Source of the DNA: a bacterium Ga0077546 | GTDB taxonomy: Bacteria > Cyanobacteriota > Vampirovibrionia > Obscuribacterales > Obscuribacteraceae | NCBI GenBank assembly: GCA_001464165.1 | Contig: LNEX01000112.1 | Span: forward strand, 1-27,316 | Reading direction: 5' to 3' | Length of the DNA: 27,316 nucleotides | Shown: positions 1 to 7,451 of the stretch, piece after piece | Numbering within the stretch: position 1 is the stretch's first letter | Layout of the letters: each line of letters begins with the position of its first letter | Made by a program: the position numbers and the translations under genes | Notes under the pieces: model-generated | Told to the model about the DNA's origin: nothing | Seen by the model: only the letters and a program-made list of their open reading frames with translations | The model's database searches: none

Positions 1-667
1 TAGTGCCAAAGCGATATCCCAGACCATATATAGACTGCAGCAGTGTGCTTTCTTCTTCACCAAGTTTCTTGCGAATGCGAGCAACTGTCGTTCGCACTCC
101 AATTTCGGTAGCGTCAGAATCTGATGGCCAAACTTTATTCAATAAGTCTTGAGCCGAGAAAAGTTGATTCTGGTGGCGCATCAAAAATTCGAGTAAGAGA
201 TATTCTTTAGGCAAAAGCTTTATCTCTTCTAGACCTCGATGCAATTTACCAGCCTTGCTATCAAGCTTTAGATTGCCACACTGAATAATTTCAGAAGCCA
301 ATTGCGGATCACGCCGCAGCAAAGCCCGAATGCGCGATGATAGTTCTCGAACATCATAAGGTTTTGACATGTAATCATCGGCCCCAAGATCTAGTCCAAG
401 GGCCTTGTCTTCACTTTTACCGCGACCGGACAAAATCAATACGGGGTTAAGTCCACCATTGCGGCGAAACTCTTTTAGAACCGAGAGCCCATCGAGACCA
501 GGCATTGTAATATCGAGAATTAGAATATCAAAGCTATAGGCACCCAGCATTGATAGAGCATCATTGCCATCATGCACCATATCAACGGTATGGCGTTCTC
601 CCTCAAGCACATCTTTGAGCAGTTGTGCTGCAAGGGTGTCGTCTTCTGCTAACAAGATTCTGGCCAC
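1..667 (-). CDS. OmpR/PhoB-family response regulator (3' end outside window)
   Basis: DNA-binding response regulator, probably the partner of the kinase encoded just upstream. I translated it from a GTG at 667 and it stays open to the window edge (about 222 codons). The receiver domain (residues 1-120) has the acidic pair E8-D9-D10, phospho-acceptor D52 in a LDITMPG context, S80 and the conserved lysine K102 (SKPYD). A winged-helix effector domain follows (about 128-222), ending with the typical G-x-G-Y-R-F. The protein is therefore almost complete; only the last few residues can be missing. The start sits 4 bases after the kinase stop, and its Shine-Dalgarno (GAGG) lies inside the last kinase codons, so the two are co-transcribed and probably translationally coupled. 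The regulated genes cannot be inferred. Confidence 0.93.
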   Translation of the reverse strand, partial: MARILLAEDDTLAAQLLKDVLEGERHTVDMVHDGNDALSMLGAYSFDILILDITMPGLDGLSVLKEFRRNGGLNPVLILSGRGKSEDKALGLDLGADDYMSKPYDVRELSSRIRALLRRDPQLASEIIQCGNLKLDSKAGKLHRGLEEIKLLPKEYLLLEFLMRHQNQLFSAQDLLNKVWPSDSDATEIGVRTTVARIRKKLGEEESTLLQSIYGLGYRFGT

Positions 668-671
668 GACT

Positions 672-2579
672 TCAGTTTTCCTCTAATCTGGCTGCTTTTA
701 CTCTAGGCAATTTTACTTCATGCAGTTCAAGTGGCAAGCGAAACCAGAATTTGCACCCACCAAATTCTAGGTTCTCACCACCTAAAGTTCCACCATGAGC
801 TTGGATAATTTCTTTGCAGATTGCTAAACCCAGGCCATTACTGTTAATCAATGAGCCTTTGCTTGAAGCGGAAGCTGATGGAAGCTGAATATAGGCGGCA
901 TAACGATCAAATATTCTATCTTTTATTTCTGGCGGAAGACCCGGTCCATTGTCGAGAACAGCGATCTCAATCTGCGGATTTCTTGGATCGTGAACTAAAC
1001 GCGATTCGACTCTAATAACTGCTTCTTGCTTTGCCCCGTACTTTATAGCATTGGAAATGAAGTTCTGAATTACTTGCACAATACGTCTTTCATCGGCCGG
1101 TACAGAAAGCGCAGGAATATTTTCAACAGCAATCTCTATACCCCGCGATTGTGCCAAATCAGCCACGAGATCAAGAGCTGAAACAATTAGTTTGGTTACT
1201 TCACAGCTTTCCTTTCTTAACTCAAATCTGCCAGTTTGCATCTGTTCAATATCTAAGAAGTCATCAACAAGCCCAGCACAGACCTTTAAATTATTAGCTA
1301 CCGAGCGCGCTCGCTTAGTTCCTTTTTCGCTCAACTCTCCATAGCTTCCTGTGCTGAGCAGCTCAAGAAAAGTCAATTGACTCATAAGCGGCGTCCGCAG
1401 ATCATGGCTCAACATATTGACAAATTCTTGCTTGGCTCGCTCGATTCGCCGAGCCTCAGAGACGTCGCGGGCGACACAGTAAATACTCTGTCCATCGCGA
1501 GAGCGACTAGCATTAATCTGAAACTCAACTCGCGAATGATCTCGAACACTTAATACCGCAAAAAAACTAGTGTTCTTGCCCGGCTCAAGTTGATGCAACA
1601 GGTCACGCACGCGGGCCTCGTCTTGCTTGTCGATCAGGGCAACGAATCTGGTTCCAAGTAGATCTTGTGGGCTTGTGCCCCATAGTTGCTCACTAGCGCC
1701 ACCAGCAGCACTGAGAGTGAGAGAACTCGAAAGAGTGAAAATAACATCTCCAGCATTGGCTAGCATTGCCGTTTCTCGCTCTTGCGAACTTGTTAACTGA
1801 TTGGCCATTTCATGCAAGCTGCGATCTAGTTGCGAAATTTCGTCATTGCCCTCAAGCACTGGCTGCATCGGTTTTTGCGCCGCATAGGCGCGGGTATCAG
1901 CGTAAATTTTTCCAATTCTTGAAGCAATATCTTTAAAGAAGAAAAATGAGGCAATCAGGCCCGCCACAAAGTTAAGGCCAATGCCAAAGAATATCAGGCG
2001 ACGCTGATCATCACGCAACCTAATTGAAGACTCTGGCGAATTAGACAATCGCTCCTGCTCTAAGCGAATGATTTTCTCATTAAGCTGAGCAATATTGTTT
2101 CTATCAACTAATATGCAGTCTCTCAGATCTCTTGCCAGCACCGCTGCATATCTAGTATTGCCTTCCCCAAGCATATTCAATATTTGGCGAAATCGAGCAA
2201 CATACTCGTTTGTGGCGAGTGTCAATTTCTTAAGGTTCTCAGCCTGCTCTGGCTGCTGTTTCAGTGCCGCTTCAAGGGCCTTAAAGCGCCACGCTACTTC
2301 TTCTTGCTTAGCCAAGGCAGTCTGGCGGTATTCCTCTCGCCCAAAAGACGTAAAAAGAACAGTAGATTGAACCATGTCGTAGTTACTCTTCTGAAACTCT
2401 GTAATACGAACCAGAATCTCTTTGGAGCGCCGCTCAGCATTCTCGGCGTTCTGGGCCGCCTGCTCAAGCGAGAGCAAGCCAGCACTTAAGAAAACCTGCA
2501 CAACAAGGGGACAGATTATGAGCAGGCAGCCCTTGAAGCTTATCCCTATACGAGGTACTGGCAAACGGATATTCCTCAA
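672..2579 (-). CDS. membrane sensor histidine kinase with HAMP and PAS domains
   Basis: Sensor kinase of a two-component system, 635 aa. Visible order: a transmembrane helix (about 14-37), a mostly helical extracytoplasmic sensor region (about 40-192), a second transmembrane helix (about 194-216), a HAMP-like linker (about 217-268), a PAS domain (about 270-378), a HisKA H-box SHDLRTPL with phospho-acceptor H392, and a HATPase_c domain. The last has the N-box around N506-N510, a G1 motif DNGPG at 543-547 and a G2 motif GLGLA at 582-586. All catalytic motifs are intact, so it should be active. The ligand is unknown; the helical periplasmic part resembles CHASE3/four-helix sensors only in general character. 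The start is TTG, chosen because it gives a proper N-terminal membrane anchor; the upstream SD is weak. The response regulator follows immediately downstream on the same strand. Confidence 0.93.
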   Translation of the reverse strand: MRNIRLPVPRIGISFKGCLLIICPLVVQVFLSAGLLSLEQAAQNAENAERRSKEILVRITEFQKSNYDMVQSTVLFTSFGREEYRQTALAKQEEVAWRFKALEAALKQQPEQAENLKKLTLATNEYVARFRQILNMLGEGNTRYAAVLARDLRDCILVDRNNIAQLNEKIIRLEQERLSNSPESSIRLRDDQRRLIFFGIGLNFVAGLIASFFFFKDIASRIGKIYADTRAYAAQKPMQPVLEGNDEISQLDRSLHEMANQLTSSQERETAMLANAGDVIFTLSSSLTLSAAGGASEQLWGTSPQDLLGTRFVALIDKQDEARVRDLLHQLEPGKNTSFFAVLSVRDHSRVEFQINASRSRDGQSIYCVARDVSEARRIERAKQEFVNMLSHDLRTPLMSQLTFLELLSTGSYGELSEKGTKRARSVANNLKVCAGLVDDFLDIEQMQTGRFELRKESCEVTKLIVSALDLVADLAQSRGIEIAVENIPALSVPADERRIVQVIQNFISNAIKYGAKQEAVIRVESRLVHDPRNPQIEIAVLDNGPGLPPEIKDRIFDRYAAYIQLPSASASSKGSLINSNGLGLAICKEIIQAHGGTLGGENLEFGGCKFWFRLPLELHEVKLPRVKAARLEEN

Positions 2580-2720
2580 AAGTACTCAGAACTACTCCGA
2601 CATTGCCTAACAATTTACCCTGCTTTTCCACTTTGCAACATGACTGCAACAATCTCAGCTTAGTCTGAAAGGACATTCACCCCTGAACCACTCAAACTTT
2701 CTATAGCGAGATTTACTACC
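2580..2720. other. divergent intergenic region between the kinase and the thioredoxin-like gene
   Basis: These 141 bases should hold the promoters for both divergent genes. I see no convincing -35/-10 pair. A short direct repeat TGCAACA occurs twice around 2633-2652 with a four-base gap and could be a regulator site, but this is weak. Confidence 0.3.
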
Positions 2721-4496
2721 ATGGGCCAACAGACACTTGACAGACCTACAGCAGACGTCGAAGAGCACAAATATAAGCCACACGGTGACCAGGCAATCGA
2801 CTGCACAAAGGACTCTTGCAAGCCAATTAGCATGGAGCAACTGCAGAAAGATTTAGGTCCAGAACAGTTCAAGAAGTACCAGGAGCATGCGGCCTCAGAA
2901 GCTACTAAAAATGAGTATTTCCATCCAGAAAGTGATGCCGGGAAAATGATGAACGGTTTCACAGTTAGCGGCCTTGGCAAGAAAGGAGAGGCTGCCGACA
3001 CCACTGATAAGTTAGAAAAGGCCGGTCAGAAGGAAGGCAAGAAGGATGCTAGCCAAGAAAACAATCTCTTTGGCGACCAAAGAAATGAAATTCCCGCTGG
3101 TAAGAAGCAAGAATCAGGCAGTGATAAAACCAAAGAAAATGCCAAAGTCGACGATAAGCCCAAGTCAGAATGGGACAAAAGAATAGAGGCATCAGGAGCT
3201 TCCACAGTGTCTGAAGCTGGCGACGCTTACAAAAAGGCATTTAACGAAGGTAAAGGATTGGCCATTGCAATTGTTGGCAAGGACACGCCCGGAAGTAAGG
3301 AGTTACTAGACAAACTACCTGAATTACAGAAAGCCAATCCAAACCTCAACTTCATGGTGGTCGACAAAGACGCCGTAGCGCAGAAACTCGCGGAAAATCC
3401 AAATGACAAATCTATGCAAAACTGGGACAAGTGGATCAAAGACAACCAGAAAGATTGTGCCGGTGATCCAATCGACATGGCAAAAACTAGTGTTCAGTCA
3501 CTAAAAGTTGATGAGAACGGCAAAACCGGACCAGATAAAGTAACCAGTACCCACTGGGGCGCAAACATCGAAGCCGGACTCGCGGATCAGGCTCGCTATG
3601 CAGCAGATGCAACAGGCCGCAATCTTGCTGCCTCCCAAACCGATTTCTCACCCAAACCTCTGGTAACACCATCCGAAAAAACAGATACCAAGTCAAACAC
3701 TGAGGTACCAGCAGAGACAAGCAAGCAACAGACCAACGGACAAGGCCAAGGTCAGAACCAAAGCAATAAAGGGAAAGAACAAGAAACACAAAACCAGCAG
3801 TCAAAGGCAAAAGAAAGTGAAGCCGCCAAAGAAGAGACTCCTTTTCTCAAAGAAGAAAAAGAGCAAGTAGACAATAAGGCTAAAGAAGCGCAAGCCGCTA
3901 AAGACGCAGAAGCAGCCAAAGAAGCACAAGCAGCCAAAGATGCAGAAGCAGCCAAAGAAAAGGAGAAACCAGAGGCTTCAGAGCAGCAAGAAGCAGCGAA
4001 GAAACTAGAACAAGAACAACAACTTGAAAGACAAAAGCGTATCAAGGAGGCCACTGATCACAAATACAGCGGTAATGATATCGAAGAAGTGAAGCGTCTC
4101 TCCCGTGAGCTCGGCCTACCAATCGTCATGGAAATCGGCTTCGAAGGAACCGACCCAAGCAACCCTTGCCCACCCTGCCGACAACTGAACTCAGCCATGG
4201 AGAGCGGATTAGCCGATAGTATGAAAGGCCGTGCCTTGGTTATGAAAAGCGGTCTTGGCGAACTAGACGGCAGAATCGGTCAACAAATCCCTGGCTTTAA
4301 CGATAGCACCAGCAGGCCTGGAGAAGCCGGAAAGGTTCCTTATTCTACAGCTGGTTATGTCGGCGCTGATGGCAAAATCCATGCCTTAGGCAGCACTGTT
4401 CGTGGTTTCTATGGTGCAGATCATTGGAGAACGAGCATGAATGACGGAGTAGATAAAGTCAACAAACTCTTCGATAAATACCGAAATAACAAATAA
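2721..4496 (+). CDS. large protein with C-terminal thioredoxin-like (CPPC) domain
   Basis: Unrecognised 591-aa protein. Residues 445-591 look like a thioredoxin-fold domain: a beta-strand (IVMEIGFEG, 468-476), then C483-P-P-C486 at the start of a helix, then V539-P540 matching the family's cis-proline before a strand. Residues 150-265 may be a second, degenerate thioredoxin-like domain (strand AIAIVG at 181-186, strand NFMVV at 210-214) without the CxxC pair. Between the two lies a charged low-complexity region (about 310-445) rich in Q, K, E and A, including a 12-residue unit repeated twice at about 389-412. This region is likely coiled coil or disordered. No signal peptide or membrane segment is visible, so it would act in the cytoplasm unless exported another way. 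A thiol-disulfide role is an inference from the motif. The start is ATG 2721 with only a weak SD. Confidence 0.82.
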   Translation: MGQQTLDRPTADVEEHKYKPHGDQAIDCTKDSCKPISMEQLQKDLGPEQFKKYQEHAASEATKNEYFHPESDAGKMMNGFTVSGLGKKGEAADTTDKLEKAGQKEGKKDASQENNLFGDQRNEIPAGKKQESGSDKTKENAKVDDKPKSEWDKRIEASGASTVSEAGDAYKKAFNEGKGLAIAIVGKDTPGSKELLDKLPELQKANPNLNFMVVDKDAVAQKLAENPNDKSMQNWDKWIKDNQKDCAGDPIDMAKTSVQSLKVDENGKTGPDKVTSTHWGANIEAGLADQARYAADATGRNLAASQTDFSPKPLVTPSEKTDTKSNTEVPAETSKQQTNGQGQGQNQSNKGKEQETQNQQSKAKESEAAKEETPFLKEEKEQVDNKAKEAQAAKDAEAAKEAQAAKDAEAAKEKEKPEASEQQEAAKKLEQEQQLERQKRIKEATDHKYSGNDIEEVKRLSRELGLPIVMEIGFEGTDPSNPCPPCRQLNSAMESGLADSMKGRALVMKSGLGELDGRIGQQIPGFNDSTSRPGEAGKVPYSTAGYVGADGKIHALGSTVRGFYGADHWRTSMNDGVDKVNKLFDKYRNNK

Positions 4497-4511
4497 GCTT
4501 TTTCACAAGAA

Positions 4512-4533
4512 CACTTTGTTCGAGGACAAAGTG
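4512..4533 (+). terminator. stem-loop downstream of the thioredoxin-like gene
   Basis: Perfect 8-bp stem CACTTTGT / ACAAAGTG with a 6-base loop, 16 bases after the stop codon. There is no U-tract, so it could be a weak terminator or a 3'-end stabilising hairpin. Confidence 0.4.
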
Positions 4534-4579
4534 AGATTCCAAAGCAGTATCAGGGGTGGTATCGCTAGGAACGAATCAA

Positions 4580-4621
4580 CTTAAGACCAACTTCTTAGGA
4601 AACTAAGAGGTTGGTCTTAAG
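4580..4621. repeat. 42-nt inverted repeat, 19-bp stem with GAAA tetraloop
   Basis: The arms are 19 bases each (4580-4598 and 4603-4621) with one mismatch that becomes a G-U pair in RNA. The loop is GAAA, a stable tetraloop. No poly-U follows on the plus strand. It could be a terminator-like or RNA-stability element, or a cis-regulatory leader structure for the gene at 4812. Confidence 0.75.
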
Positions 4622-4811
4622 TCATGAAAAAACGCTAAAATCTGGAACGATCACATTGTCATCACATTATTACCCTACGATTACGTTTTCACTTAGATTG
4701 AGCCGGCAAGCCTTGTCAAGAAACGGTGCTAACGCTCTCAGCTACTACACCGCTTTCCAGATCAGTCAATCAAGCAGTCAATCAGTCAGTCAGAGCCAAC
4801 AGGAATAATCT

Positions 4812-6467
4812 GTGACATTGAAAATTAGTCGTAAAAAAATTGTCTGCGCCCTTCTAGCAACATTATTCACGATTCAATCAAACCTTGCGTGCTTAGCTAC
4901 AACAGAATTAGTTGAACCGCTCGGCAATTCTGCCACGTTTGCCATTGGCGAAACTAGCAACAAAATTGCTTACGGCCACTTCACCCTGAATGGGCCACTT
5001 GGGGCGGTGCCTGCCGTAGAGGAAAATGCCAATGCCGAGACCAATGAGGCATTAAGCGGAGAGGCACCTCAACTGATTACAGAAGCACCTGTAGTGGCCC
5101 AAAGCCCTGGGACTGAACAATTCACCTTAGCCGACGGAGCATCAATAACTCCAGAAGAGTCAGTAGATAAAATCGATGACCTAACCAAGCAGATTCTACT
5201 TAAAGAAATAGAACTGCAAAAATTCAACTTACACTACTCACAAGAAGTCGGGAAGCAAGGGAGGTGGAAAGGCTGGCGTTATGCCGGTCTACAAGAACTC
5301 AACATGGGAACTGGTTTGGCTGGAGCAATTATTTCTGTGGCCAACAGAGGCTCTTTTCTGCACCGAGCCGCTGGAGTGCATCGTCACGTTCAAGAGAGTG
5401 CTAACTACATTCCTATGATCGGCCCGATAATCGGCGCTAGTGCAGCGGTTGTCGAATTTGGTATAAATGGCTACCACGACTTAACATCAAGACGCCATGG
5501 ATTCTCGCCCGCTGCTGCAACCAAGCATGTTGAAAGCATAAAGAAAGACATTGACTCATTATTGGCTCAAAGAGCTGCTTTAACAAAAGTAGAGGCCTCA
5601 TCACCAGCCCTAAGCGGACACGTAGAAGTTGACAATGCCGAAGGGAAAGTTCTAAAAGATTTGCGCGATCAGGCTTTGCAAGAATTTCAACGCTTTCATG
5701 TGGGCGCCAGAAAACTAATTGCATTCCAACAGTGGCAGTACTTCTTTGACTTTGCCAAATACACCACTAACGCCATCGGCTACGAGTTCGCCTACCTATC
5801 TTTGCATAGAAAGCATCGCGTATGGAATGGTAGAGCCGGTGTGCTGTTTGTCGTGTCGGGCCAACTAACTATGTGGGGACCAATACTGAGTCGAGTAGCT
5901 GCCAAAGGTGTTGGCGAACTAACAAAACATCGCATCAAAAAAGTAGTACAAGACTCAAATGACGCCAAAGTACAAGTGTTAGAAGCAGACCTAGCAGTGC
6001 TAGATAAGCTAATCAAGCAAGGTAAAGTCTCAAATTTAGGCGTTGCCAACGCTATAGATCGATCTGGTCTTTATGGAGAGCACCAACGAGTATTTAGCGA
6101 CGAAATTAGAGCGGCACAAAAGAAAAGCAATGATGCAAAACTAACAGCCACGCAAAACATTGGCGCTGGTCTCTATGTCGGTGGCACAAAAACTGCCTCA
6201 GGCATTCTTTTTGTCATTCCAGGATTCAACCACCACTACAACGATTCATCAGCACGTGCCAGCAGAGTGACCAATGATCTTTTGTTTGCATCTTCGCTCA
6301 TAGCCATTCCATCAAGCGCTTTCGGCATGCTTGATACTCTGCGCATTCAAGTGCGCGGTGAGATCAATCGCCATAAAGCACTGAAAGCAGGCATGCTCCC
6401 TGGCCAAATTGCCTCAGCAAGACTTAAGCAACTCGATGAGATGGAAGCACGCTTGAGAGCGAAATAA
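4812..6467 (+). CDS. secreted/membrane-associated protein of unknown function
   Basis: I do not recognise a family. The 551-aa product starts with a clear signal sequence (K-rich start, hydrophobic core about 10-24, possible cleavage near ACLA at 26-29). An acidic, low-complexity stretch follows (about 65-120). After that come several moderately hydrophobic glycine/alanine-rich segments: about 164-177, 200-218, 340-358, 449-470 and 488-506. They could be membrane helices or glycine-zipper-like insertions. Between them are charged helical segments likely to form coiled coils (about 240-300 and 385-445), and a basic C-terminus. The start is GTG 4812 with an AGGAA SD 6-7 bases upstream. It lies on the same strand as the thioredoxin-like gene but 315 bases away, so co-transcription is uncertain. 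An envelope location is inferred from the signal peptide. Confidence 0.85.
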   Translation: MTLKISRKKIVCALLATLFTIQSNLACLATTELVEPLGNSATFAIGETSNKIAYGHFTLNGPLGAVPAVEENANAETNEALSGEAPQLITEAPVVAQSPGTEQFTLADGASITPEESVDKIDDLTKQILLKEIELQKFNLHYSQEVGKQGRWKGWRYAGLQELNMGTGLAGAIISVANRGSFLHRAAGVHRHVQESANYIPMIGPIIGASAAVVEFGINGYHDLTSRRHGFSPAAATKHVESIKKDIDSLLAQRAALTKVEASSPALSGHVEVDNAEGKVLKDLRDQALQEFQRFHVGARKLIAFQQWQYFFDFAKYTTNAIGYEFAYLSLHRKHRVWNGRAGVLFVVSGQLTMWGPILSRVAAKGVGELTKHRIKKVVQDSNDAKVQVLEADLAVLDKLIKQGKVSNLGVANAIDRSGLYGEHQRVFSDEIRAAQKKSNDAKLTATQNIGAGLYVGGTKTASGILFVIPGFNHHYNDSSARASRVTNDLLFASSLIAIPSSAFGMLDTLRIQVRGEINRHKALKAGMLPGQIASARLKQLDEMEARLRAK

Positions 6468-6515
6468 TTGTATGGAAGATCGACGAGAACAAACCCAAAG
6501 GGTCGACCATCGAGC

Positions 6516-6553
6516 AAATCGGAAATAGGTGTATATACACCTATTTCCGATTT
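6516..6553. repeat. perfect 38-bp palindrome
   Basis: The two halves (6516-6534 and 6535-6553) are exact reverse complements with no spacer, centred on GGTGTAT/ATACACC. It lies between convergent genes, 49 bases after the stop of the upstream gene. It may act as a bidirectional terminator, a cruciform, or a binding site for a dimeric regulator. Confidence 0.9.
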
Positions 6554-6576
6554 ACAAGAAGTCCATAGATCGAAAG

Positions 6577-6604
6577 CAAAATACTTGAGTACTCAAGTAT
6601 TTTG
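6577..6604. repeat. perfect 28-bp palindrome
   Basis: The halves 6577-6590 and 6591-6604 are exact reverse complements centred on TTGAGT/ACTCAA. The right arm overlaps the left arm of the next inverted repeat, so the two hairpins cannot form together. Confidence 0.9.
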
Positions 6605-6639
6605 AAAATAGGTGCATATACACGCTTCTTCAAAATACT
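6596..6639. repeat. 11-bp inverted repeat enclosing a second copy of an 18-nt motif
   Basis: The arms 6596-6606 and 6629-6639 are exact complements. The loop (6607-6628) contains most of the sequence at 6606-6623, which matches 6523-6540 in 17 of 18 positions (AAATAGGTGYATATACAC). The left arm is shared with the 6577-6604 palindrome, giving two mutually exclusive foldings. Confidence 0.85.
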
Positions 6640-6717
6640 ATTCCATGAACCAATTTACCAAGATAATTTACGGGCCTATCTCTATCTTAGTGACCGCTCG
6701 CTGTCTTACCGGCCTTT

Positions 6718-7437
6718 CTATTTTGCCGCAGCATCTAAACTGCGCAAACGCGCACGTTCTTCTTCCAATACTTGCTTCATGATTTCGCCAAGAGGGGGTG
6801 TTATAAGAGCAGTGGTCATCTCCATTGACTCGCTCATAACCGCCGGCAAAGCCTGCAAAGTTTTCTTGCCTGTAGGCGTTTTGTAGAAAGTGATGATGTC
6901 TTGCATTTCAGACTCAGTGAAGTTCTTATCGTAGACCTGCAGAGCAACATCTTGCATGACCTTACTCAAATCAATTTTCTGCACGAACAACTGACGTAAT
7001 CGCTCAGACGACCGCACACTCTGCTCTTGAATAGTGGCGATCAGCTCTTTTTTCTTATCTTCTGAAAGATTAGGTGCAGCGTTGATGGCTTGAGCTAGCA
7101 TAGAAGGATAACGTCGTTGATGGGAAAGAGTCAGTTGATTGATGATCATCTCTACCTGTTTGTCAGCATCTGTCATCTTAAGCAGCTCAAGAATTAGGGC
7201 CCTTTTTACCGGTGTAAGAGCCGGAGATACCGCAGCAGGCTTGGCAGCAGCCTCTGTAGCAGAGGATGTAGACAATGCAGAAGTTGAAGAAGAGCCAGAA
7301 GTTGTAGGAGACTTGGAGGAAGTAGAGGACGCAGAAGGCGCAGCCTGTGCAGAAGATACAGGAGCATCAGAAGCAAAAGCCGGAGCGACCACAAACAAAA
7401 GAGAAGCCGCTGAAAGAACGACATGGGGCAAACGCAT
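6718..7437 (-). CDS. secreted DUF2059 domain protein
   Basis: Exported protein of 239 aa. Residues 1-22 form a typical signal peptide ending in AFA. A long alanine/serine/proline-rich linker follows (about 23-75). The rest (about 80-235) matches what I know of DUF2059: a LLKMTDADKQVEMIINQL-like helix, then the YDKNFTESEMQDIITFYKTPTGKK stretch in which F-x-x-x-E-x-x-x-x-x-x-F-Y-x-T-P-x-G-K is diagnostic (here about 174-194). The molecular function of DUF2059 is not established. The ATG start has an AGAGG SD that overlaps the lon stop region, and the gene begins 14 bases after lon ends. It is therefore probably the last gene of the lon transcript. An envelope location next to cytoplasmic protease genes is notable, but no direct link is shown. 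Confidence 0.9.
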   Translation of the reverse strand: MRLPHVVLSAASLLFVVAPAFASDAPVSSAQAAPSASSTSSKSPTTSGSSSTSALSTSSATEAAAKPAAVSPALTPVKRALILELLKMTDADKQVEMIINQLTLSHQRRYPSMLAQAINAAPNLSEDKKKELIATIQEQSVRSSERLRQLFVQKIDLSKVMQDVALQVYDKNFTESEMQDIITFYKTPTGKKTLQALPAVMSESMEMTTALITPPLGEIMKQVLEEERARLRSLDAAAK

Positions 7438-7451
7438 AATAATAGAACCTC

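Larger units (their letters stand above)
4497..4811. other. 315-base intergenic region with two hairpins and short repeats
   Basis: It holds a stem-loop just after the upstream stop (4512-4533), a long near-perfect hairpin (4580-4621), and a run of short CAGTCAAT/CAGT direct repeats (about 4761-4793) close to the next gene's RBS. An open frame at 4611-4808 begins with TTG inside the hairpin and encodes a low-complexity tail. I do not consider it a gene. Confidence 0.6.

Noticed and set aside
3885..3957. Tandem repeat in the thioredoxin-like gene as a mobile or CRISPR-like array
   Set aside because: It is an in-frame low-complexity coding repeat of Ala/Lys/Glu, typical of charged linkers.
4611..4808. 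65-codon open frame before the secreted protein gene
   Set aside because: It starts with TTG inside a hairpin, has no SD, and its sequence is low-complexity from short repeats.
6602..6886. 94-codon plus-strand frame over the palindromes
   Set aside because: It runs antisense into the DUF2059 gene, has no RBS, and its first half lies in inverted repeats.
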